64,000 nt of DNA from Madurella fahalii. Taxonomy: Eukaryota; Ascomycota; Sordariomycetes; Sordariales. The notes under the pieces were generated by a model. That model had not been told where the DNA came from. It was given only the letters and a program-made list of their open reading frames with translations, and searched no databases. Made by a program: the position numbers and the translations under genes. This document shows positions 56,101 through 64,000 of the stretch, piece after piece. The stretch spans positions 7,688,001-7,752,000 of the forward strand of contig CM056874.1 in assembly GCA_029876055.1 (NCBI GenBank), written 5' to 3'. Each line of letters opens with the position of its first letter. Position 1 is the first letter of the stretch.

Positions 56101-57312
56101 ACGAACAATAGCGTCGGCTACGTCTTGGTACGCGCTCTTGCACGTGGCTGCAACGTTCCGAACCAGGCCAGACATTGATTGCAGCGCACAACATCGTCCG
56201 AGCCCGGCATCTGGCGACTCGAGACATTCCATTCCTTGACAATCTTTCGATCTTTTCACACGTCGCGTCGCCAGTCGGCTTGACTAGCCATTGGACCACA
56301 GCCAGACTCGAGCTGTGTATACCGGTCGTCCGCTCGTTTCGATTATTAGCATGGTGGCAGTCCGGCAATTGATTTGTTTTGGTGTCTGAGATCTAGAGGC
56401 CAGGGCCGGGCCTCAAGTTGGCTCGGGCGCTATCCCCATTGTCTCCCCGCCACGCCCGACAATTCGATTTGCGCGAACCGGCCTCCTTCCCTCCGCTTCG
56501 GTCCGGTCTCTCGCGTCTGAGTCGAAGTTTGGCTCTACCACGCTCCCTGCTAATATCGTCTTTGTTAACCGCGACGGAGAGACGGGGCGCGACAAACTGC
56601 CCATCTTCTCTCCGCTCGTTTTGCATTCCGACCGCCTCCGCCTGTGCCTCCGAAGTACCTTGTGGAGGCACACCGATCCCAACATCTAGCGGCAAAGTGC
56701 AGCCAGCCCGTTATCGGGACAACCACCACGATCTTCTCCCTCCGCGCCCGACATTTGGCCTGCGGAATTCCTCATTCCGACTTTTGCTTCTTCTCAGTTT
56801 CTTCGAGAACCAACGCTTAAACCGCCGCATTATCGCCGCACTCTGCGCGTGCAGACCATCCTCCGAGTTAGGCCGCCGAAAAAAAGCAGCCCAACCAGCC
56901 TCTGCTTGGCATACGGAGGGAGGACCCAGGCAACTGGTACGGCCGTCGGATCTCTCACTGTTTCTTTTGCATATTTTCGGGCAGATGCTGCGTGTCTTCC
57001 GTCGGCGGCATAAGTTTACGGCTTAATTTGGACCGGCACTGACAGACACTCGGCACAGACATCGGTCATCTTATCTCTAGGTCATTCCACTCGTTCTCGG
57101 CCCCGCATTACACTGCTCCAGTTCCTGCACCAACCACGCTTCGTTGACGTAGTTCACGCGAAGCATAACTGCACGGGGGAGTTGGATCCAGTTCCACGAC
57201 CAGCGCCGTCTCTCTAGCACGACAACTGCGATGTTGGCGGACGTCGCTGTGTTCAAGGCAATCCCATAACCCAATCAAGATTCTCGAACGGCCCGCCGGT
57301 CGAAACACCATT
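53167..57312. other. gene-poor 4.1-kb region
   Basis: Many short frames, the longest about 184-202 codons (54648-55202, 55159-55710, 56418-57026), overlap frames on the other strand and show no family character. The block at about 53.80-54.35 kb is visibly A+T-richer and holds a 60-codon frame (53850-54032). The last 600-900 bases are pyrimidine-rich and probably kinesin promoter and leader. No tRNA or intact transposon was recognised. Confidence 0.5.
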
Positions 57313-60300
57313 ATGTCAACAGCACTTCCGAGGCCATCTCGGCCTTCAAATGGCCCGCCCACGGGGGCTCTTCCTGCGCTTCCCGTGGGCAAGACAAGAA
57401 AAAGCACTGGCGGTTTAGCGGCGCCAGCGAGCCGGTCTATGCCAACGACACCCAGGACCGGTCTTCGAGCCCCGTCTGCGACCCTACTTCCTCCCGCTTC
57501 GCCTGCCCCTACCGGAGCACTCCCACAACCGAGGTCCGTATCGGGAATCAATGCCGCCGGTAAGAGCATACGGAAAACCGTCAGCATAAATTCCTTCCCA
57601 CAACCACCCCGAGGAGACGGCCGGATATCGAGTCTTCCACCAAGTCCCTTGTCCACCAGTGCCCCGACGCGGAAAATGAAGACGCCGACGACACCAACCT
57701 ACCAACTCTCTAGCGGGACCCCGAGCCTTCTCAATGGCACTGGCGAGGGCAAATCAGTGTCTCGGCTGGCGGGGACAAGGAATTCGGACGGCCTGATGAG
57801 CGTCTCTTCACCGCCCCAGAGCCGGAGCTCCTCCGCACAGGACTCATACTCCACTTCGGCCACCCAATACGATGATGTCAACGATGCGGCGCTGCAGAGG
57901 TCGGATACCTCGTCGGGCGGAAAACATAGCTCAAAGGGGGACGGCAAGGGAAACGTCGTTGTCAGTGTAAGAGTACGACCGGATGCCGCCGGTAACGAGA
58001 GCAAGGTGGATGGGGAATGGATGGTCGATGGAAGAAGATCCCTAATTGGCTATAGAGGAAAGGAAGTGGGCGACTACTTCTATGGTAAGACTATCGAGCA
58101 GAGGATCGCCGGGCCAAGCTAACTTTGATGCCAGATAATGTTTTTACGACACATGACGACAACTCCAAGGTCTACGACCACATCGCCAAGCGCTTAGTGC
58201 GAAGGGTGATGGAGGGTTATCATGGAACCGTATTCGCCTACGGTATGACGGGCACAGGAAAGACGTTTTCCATGCAGGGCACAGCATCCTCGCCCGGTGT
58301 GATACCTCTGGCTATTACGGATATCTTCTCCTACATCCGCGAAACGCCTTCCCGGGAGTTTCTGCTTCGCGTCAGCTACTTGGAAATCTACAACGAAAAG
58401 ATCCATGATCTGCTGAGCATGCCCACGGGCAATGGTGTTGGTGCGAATCAACAGCAGGAAGAGATCAAGCTTCGGGAGGATAGCAAACGAGGAGTCTACG
58501 CGAGCCCCCTGAAAGAGGAAATCGTACAGAGCCCCACGCAGCTCCTGCGTGTGATTGCCCGCGGCGACCAGGCGCGAAGGACAGCGAGCACACAGTTCAA
58601 CGCCAGGAGTTCCCGAAGTCACGCTGTTGTGCAGATTGTGGTGGAAAGCAGGGAACGGGTTCCGGGGAGCGCTGCCGGGGAAAGCAGACGACAAGGTCTT
58701 CCACCAGGCGGGGTCCGTGTTTCCACCCTGAGCCTGATCGACTTGGCCGGCTCAGAGAAGGCGGCTGAATCCAAGGAACGACGCCAAGAAGGCTCCCACA
58801 TCAACAAGAGCTTGCTCACACTGGGCACGGTTATCGCCAAGCTCTCTGAGCAGAAGGACAAGGACGGAAAGGCTGCCGATAAGGACGGAAAGCACTTACC
58901 TTACCGGGACAGCAAGCTCACCAGGTTGCTGCAAGGAGCACTATCGGGCAATTCGCTTGTCTCGATCCTCTGCACAATCCAGATTGGTGCTGCCGGGAGC
59001 GCTGCGGCAGGCAACACCCACACAAACGAGACTCTTAACACGCTAAAATTCGCGTCCCGAGCCAAGAACAGCATCGTCAGCCATGCGAAGCGTGCTGAGG
59101 AAGCTTTAGGTCCCGGCGGGGATGGTGGGGCGCGAGTCTTGCTTGAGCGCTACCGGATGGAGATCAGCGAGCTCCGGAAAGAACTCGAGGCACAAGCTAA
59201 GAACAACGGTAAGAAGGAAGCGGAGGAAGAGAGAGAGCGGGATGCAGAGGAGGAGCGGGCGAGGGAGAAGGAGGCTGAGCAGCGCCACGAGGAGCAGATG
59301 CTAGAGATGCAGCTGGCCCGGACAGCATTGAAGGAGAGGATAGACCACCTCAACCGGCTCATCCTCAGTTCAAAGTCCATAGGAGTCAACGCGAGCGGAT
59401 CCTTCAGCGCCCTCGGCATCCACCCTCGGTACTCGCAAGGGTCGATCAGGTCCTCGATGGCTGCCTCGGTCAGCGGGGCGAAGCTAAGTCTGGAAAGGAC
59501 AGCGTCCATGACTTCGAGCGCCTCGACGATTGGCCGGAAATCGAGCGGCCATCGCTCGTCGGGGGGTGTGGAGCCACCTCCTCCGGCGGTGGATGACGAA
59601 GACAGCGTGGGCGAGTTCGGGGACGGGACGGCATCGCTGGCATCCCAGAACCGTGCGCTGCAAGCCGACCTCGCCGACAAGAACCGATACATCCAGACGC
59701 TCGAGAAGCGGCTCCTCCAAGCCCGCCGCGCCAGCTCGTCGCGCACCTCGGTCGGTCTGTCGGCAGGAAAGGGGATCATGGTCGGAGAAGACCACAGCGT
59801 GTCGACGCTTCTGAAGGAGAAGGACGCGGAAATCGCCGAGCTCCGAGCCCGCCTCGACGACAAGGACAGGATGCTCGCGGCGCTACGGAGCGCGGCGAGG
59901 TCGCGGGATAACGCCGACCGGGTCGACTCGCGGGCTGAGGTGCGGGCGGAGGTACGCGCGTCTCTGATCCTCGATAGCAATCCCGGGCCGGCACCCACGG
60001 GGAGCCCCCCAGCTCCGTCCCTGCTGAGGCAAGTCTCGCATCTTCGGAAGCGGACGAAGAGTGTTGACGAGATGAGCAGGATGTTGGACGAGATGATCCA
60101 GGATAGGGTCGAGAGCGGTCAGCTCATCCGCGGGACCAGGGGGAGCGTGAGGCTCGCGCCGGAGAAGGAGCGGGAGCGCAGGGAGCAGCAACAGCTGCTG
60201 CAGCTGCAGCAGCACCCGCTGCCACCGTCACCGCAGCGTGGGCCGCCCATTCAGCTGCAGCTGTTGGCTAGGCAGAGGGCGTCGTTTGTATCCGAGCCAC

Positions 60301-60335
60301 AAAAGCCGATGGCGATGGAGGTGATGGATGCATAA
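57313..60335 (+). CDS. kinesin motor protein, kinesin-7 Kip2/KipA type
   Basis: Exons 57313-58084 and 58135-60335, joined across a 50-nt intron, give 990 residues. A 215-residue Ser/Pro/Thr-rich basic N-terminus precedes the motor, which begins NVVVSVRVRP. The P-loop is AYGMTGTGKTFSMQG (GMTGTGKT at 294-301). Switch I is NARSSRSHAVVQI and switch II is LIDLAGSEKAAESKERRQEGSHINKSLLTLG. The neck is followed by a charged coiled coil (about 600-670), a Ser-rich region, a second coiled coil, and a tail with Gln-rich tracts. A long disordered N-terminal extension before the motor and the GMTGTGKT loop are typical of Kip2/KipA, a plus-end-directed motor that stabilises microtubules and positions polarity markers in hyphae. 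A Lys/Asp-rich insert, KDKDGKAADKDGKH, lies in the motor just after the NKSLLTLG block, before the LTRLL helix. Confidence 0.93.
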
Positions 60336-63300
60336 GGGAGAGTTCGTGTTGTTTCGTCTTTTCCTTTGTTCAGTCGGGTTTTTGTGAGAGGGAGAGCTCT
60401 TTGCCATGGCGGGAGATGTGTCTCGCGTCTAGCTGGTTGGTTTGAGGTCAAAGTATCCGTCCACCGGTAAGGAGTTTGGAGAAAGGGAAGGGGAGGCGGA
60501 TGGTGACTGCTGCTCTGTCTTTTTCCGGTTCTCCATTTTCTTTTTTTGGTTTCGACTGATTATATCTTGTCTTATACCCGAACTTTTTGGTTTTCTTTTT
60601 CGTATGTTTTGTTTCCCATTGGTTAGGCCCAGGGCGCGCAGGCTTGTTCGTTTCGGTTCTCCTCAGAGCAGCTTGGTTTCCTCAACCTTCGGTCTCGGGA
60701 TCGACTGGTCGTTTTCTACGTGTTTTCTTGCTCCAGGGCGAGCAAGTGTACTTCTGTACCATTAATGTGATTAAAAGCAAGAGGTGGCGGCGACGGTGAT
60801 GGGAATGACATGAGCCGAATGACGGTAGGGCTGGTTTGACTTGATAGGCTCAGCAAAAGCAAGCAAGCGAGGATAATATCTTGGTCTTTGTGTGAATCTT
60901 GGTGTCGAGCCGAGTCGAGTCTGTGCCGTGCCGTCGAGTGTCTCTGGTCCGCTTACTCTGGAAGAGGGGGGAAGACAGAACAAATGGAAGAGCCCGAGAC
61001 TGAGGTCATCAGGATTTGTAGGATGGATGGTTCACACCTTTCTGCTTTGTAGGACAGGTAGACATGCAAACGGATACACGCGGATATTTTACGTCCCTAC
61101 GGCTCTTCGGGCCGCTGGACGCAAACGGAGCCCGGCGTGTGATGCAGGGACAGACTGTATCAAGTCACATATAGAAGAAAATAATGACCATGTCCTTCCC
61201 TCCTCGGGCCCCGTTTTGGCCGGAACCGTAGTCTTCCGGGTGCAAGTCAGCTGAGTGAGGCATGTCGACGTTGCTTGTGCGGTGACTTGGTAGTGGGGGG
61301 TTCGAGTCAGCTACTCGGAAGCGTCCCGGGAGGCCCCGGGTAGGTGCATGACGGACATTAAGATCTCTTATGTTCAAAAGACCATCAGGTTTTAGAAATG
61401 TTGCCGCGCTCTGCAGTCCTCCATGTTCAACCCCAAACCGAGCCATTTGTCTGACTGGACCAGCCCAGCAAACAGAGAGCTGCCGGCTGAACCGGCTCTG
61501 AAGCAGCCGGGCCGAAGGAGGGAGTGCTTGGGCCACCGACGCTGATGCAGCGCCGAACCCGCTCCGGCACGGCCCGATTCAGCAAATAGTGCCAAACTAC
61601 TACTTCGTCTCGGGTGTGGAATTGCGCATTTCGGGATAGCTGGTCTCATTAAGGGCCCTGACTGCCGGTATAAAGATATGGAAGACCAGCTTCCCTAGGG
61701 CCTTGGGGTTGCTTCGCATTTCCCAAGGTGAGTTCATTATGTAATACGCCCCAGTCTTACCAAGGGAACGTGTCATACGGGCGCACGAGATGCCCGCTGC
61801 AGGGCCCTTGCTGAGAACCTTGCGACTGACATCATCGAGCTCAGGTTTCCGAGGGCTGCGCTAAGGGCTGAGCACCAAAAGCGTCCTCTAATAAGCGACC
61901 GTAACACAACTCCCAACTGCCAGTTCTGACGCCCCGTCTTACGTGAGCCACCATGGTGCATTACACAAGCTATCATGGCCTCGGCAGATTTGGGCGCTGA
62001 GGGCTGAGGAGTGTGGGGTGGCATGCGGGATGTCGCCGATGCACCGGGCGGAGCGGCATCTTCGATGAGCGTTAATTGGACGTTTATCCTGGTCCTCGGG
62101 CGTTTCAGAACTGACAAGGGTCCTAAATGGCGATCGCCTGTTGCCCCGCTGTGACTTTGTGATCCCTGCCTTTCCAGCCAGGGGTTCACCGTGAGGGGCA
62201 AGTTCCACGGCTGCTTTTGTGTGAGTGCCTGGGTACAAGCTGGGTCATCCCGTCTTTCCGCTGGTTGCTTTCCCGGTCCGCAGTGACAAGCGGGCGCAAA
62301 ACCCGGGTGCTGGCAGTGTTCAGGCCCGTCCAACCTGTGGGGTGCGTTTGCCTTCTGTCATATTTGATATTGATAAGCACGCGAAAGCGTCGAGGATGGA
62401 TTCCAGGTTTCTGACCCCAGCGTCTTGATGCCTCTCGGAACATTCTGTTATTCCATCGTCGGGCGAAAAGAACATGTATTTATTTACATATATACGTCAA
62501 ATGTCCCTCACATGTGCCCGGGTAGACGGGAATATGGTGGGCCATAGATTGACCTGCAGCCCCCGTTCAGCCCCTGAGAAAAAGAGTTGCATTGGATCGA
62601 CAGTTGACCGTACTCGGCGATCCTTTTTTTTCTCCCTCCCTTCCTCTGCCAGTTCGTCCTTTACCCGTCATGTGCGCGTCGAGAGTGGTACGACTCTTGG
62701 TCCGGCGAGGGCTCAGTTAATTGCCATCGGCCCTTGCTATTTGCTGGAATTCTCAGCTTGTCTGCAGGTTCCAAAGCCAGTTTTGAGGTTACATATTTCT
62801 CGTTGCCAGCCTGTTCTTATTCCGAGGTGTGGAAGAAGCGCAAGGCCTCGACGGCTTTTTGGATCCGCCGACGGTCAGCCCACGGTCGGCAGCTATGCGA
62901 TTTCACAACCAAGAGTGACGCACCCTTCTTTGCGTATGGCCCGATCCGCATCACTTCCCTAAACGACCACGACAACTTTCTGTGGTGGCCGTGGAGGGGG
63001 ATACTGCAGCGGCTGGTCTCGTGCCGGAACCCTGCTCAACGCCGTGGTGCCAAGCGGCCTTCATCAGGCCGTTGAGCTGGTGCGGATCCAGCAAACAACA
63101 TTGTGCGATCGCCGCCCAGCCCTCCCTCCACCGGCCCGCCTAACAAAGTGCTGCGACTCCACAGAATATCACGCGCAAATCCGTTGGAAGAGGAGCCTTG
63201 GTGCCGAGAATTAACTTGGACGCCGATCCTCCTGCCCGCCTGCCTTCACCGCCGTCCTCCAGCCTCGCACTGCTTCGCCCTATAAGAAGTTTCTGATAGC

Positions 63301-63503
63301 CTGGCGGCATTGTTTGCGAGCTCTTGGTTTTAGAAGGTTTCTGATCGATCCCGGCATCCCGGCGCCATAACGTCATTCGACTCGGATACACCCTTGCCCC
63401 CACATGCCAGGGGCCGGCAATGACATCTCCCTGTCGACCGGTTCTCAGTTCTTAACCGTTCCGACCGGATCGACTTTCCTCGAACCGGGCCCTGCTTTGC
63501 CAT
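60336..63503. other. gene-poor 3.2-kb region
   Basis: Frames are at most about 190 codons and overlap on both strands without recognisable families. A T-rich stretch at about 60530-60610 is probably kinesin 3' UTR. The last kilobase is pyrimidine-rich and fits a promoter and leader for the gene at 63504. Confidence 0.5.
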
Positions 63504-64000
63504 ATGAGGTCGCCATCCCCCAGCCGTCGGGCTTCAGCATCGTCCGTCTGTCCCCCCTCGGCCGGCCACGAAGAGGGTACCGAGCCTACCAACGAGCCGC
63601 AGCACTCTCCGAGACCTGGGCTCTTCCGCTCCTTCTCCAATCGGTATACCTCCTTCATTGCCGCTCCTTCAGAGAACCGGATCTAGAGACCATCCGTGTC
63701 GCTTGTCTTCAACATGCCACCAACACTTGACCTCAGCAGGACCTCGCATGCCAGAGTTGCCATCGCACCGCCCCGTATCAACCTCCGCAGAGCGGCGTCT
63801 TACAACCATGACCGGGGCCCCCTTTCTTCGACTTCATCGCGTTTTAACTTCAACCACTTGGTCTTTTCGCCGCCGCCGTCCCCGGGTCTACCGTCACTCT
63901 CTCCGCCCCTAAAGAAGGCGAATCGAGGGCTATTTGGCCGAATACACCCGATCAGACTCATCCGCTATGCCATCCGACTCCTCAGCATCGTTCTAGTTTT
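63504..64000 (+). CDS. 5' end of an unidentified gene, cut by the window edge
   Basis: Exon 1 (63504-63643) encodes MRSPSPSRRASASSV and ends FRSFSNR. A 96-nt intron (donor GTATAC, acceptor CAG at 63739) joins it in frame to exon 2, open to the window end: TSHARVAIAPPRINLRRAAS and SPPPSPGLPSLSPPLKKANR. It finishes in a basic then hydrophobic stretch (IRLIRYAIRLLSIVLV) that looks like the start of a transmembrane anchor. A Ser/Pro-rich basic tail before a membrane helix suggests a type II membrane protein, such as a Golgi glycosyltransferase, but nothing in the visible 133 residues proves it. An alternative acceptor three bases earlier is possible, and a further upstream exon cannot be excluded. 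Confidence 0.65.

Noticed and set aside
56418..57026. 202-codon plus-strand frame upstream of the kinesin gene
   Set aside because: Pyrimidine-rich leader-like DNA; the translation looks random and does not join the kinesin frame.
59150..59998. 282-codon minus-strand Ser/Arg-rich frame
   Set aside because: It is the antisense shadow of the kinesin coiled-coil region.
1..64000. A biosynthetic gene cluster, CRISPR array or phage region
   Set aside because: No polyketide, nonribosomal peptide or terpene genes, no regularly spaced direct repeats, and gene structure is eukaryotic throughout.

Overview
This window is nuclear DNA of a filamentous ascomycete. Genes are broken by short GT-AG introns of about 48-230 nt with CTAAC/CTGAC-type branch sites, intergenic spaces run from about 0.4 to 4 kb, and the protein set is that of a Sordariomycete, probably Sordariales/Chaetomiaceae-like. 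The genus is an inference from general protein character, not from a search. I see no operon, CRISPR array, phage or intact transposon.

Layout. 0.4-2.4 kb: a GH125 (Mug157-type) alpha-1,6-mannosidase. 2.8-3.2 kb: a U6 snRNA gene (minus) interrupted by an mRNA-type intron, with a tRNA-like B box downstream of its terminator. 3.8-5.7 kb: ADE17/ATIC purine enzyme. 6.3-9.7 kb (minus): a Cus2/Tat-SF1 splicing factor and the proteasome ubiquitin receptor Rpn13. 10.5-11.7 kb: Mnn9-type mannosyltransferase. 12.5-13.2 kb (minus): peroxisomal E2 Pex4. 14.2-17.1 kb (minus): a 969-aa disordered fungal protein. 17.1-20.3 kb: gene-poor. 20.3-22.5 kb: Cgr1 and a coiled-coil/transmembrane protein. 24.0-27.2 kb: an eight-exon PX-domain protein. 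28.1-30.4 kb: SDH1. 31.6-32.6 kb (minus): a membrane-anchored DUF5519 protein. 34.5-37.1 kb: a DUF3405 type II membrane protein. 37.5-37.9 kb: an A-rich patch with Pol III-like motifs. 38.2-39.0 kb (minus): p24 cargo receptor. 40.0-40.8 kb: ARF1. 42.0-44.3 kb (minus): mitochondrial Hsp78. 45.8-46.5 kb: GINS subunit Psf1. 47.8-51.3 kb: a SulP/STAS/cNMP-domain vacuolar transporter (Vsb1-like) whose reading frame is broken by one missing base in a G run. 51.8-53.2 kb: an STK19-family protein. 53.2-57.3 kb: gene-poor. 57.3-60.3 kb: a Kip2/KipA-type kinesin. 60.3-63.5 kb: gene-poor. 63.5-64.0 kb: the 5' end of a further gene.

Most genes are independent housekeeping functions. There are loose themes: Golgi/secretory glycosylation and traffic (GH125, Mnn9, DUF3405, p24, Arf1), ubiquitin/proteasome and peroxisome (Rpn13, Pex4), splicing (U6, Cus2-like), and mitochondria (SDH1, Hsp78). 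They are not arranged as a cluster. Exon structures were derived by hand; for every multi-exon gene the exon lengths sum to a whole number of codons, except the frameshifted transporter and the truncated last gene.

The observations most worth checking are the split U6 gene with its downstream B box, the transporter frameshift, a p24 C-terminal sorting tail supplied by a 6-codon last exon, the HPN-to-HAN change in Pex4, and a 5'-UTR intron that hides a short upstream ORF in the DUF3405 gene. I did not find a convincing new multi-gene system.
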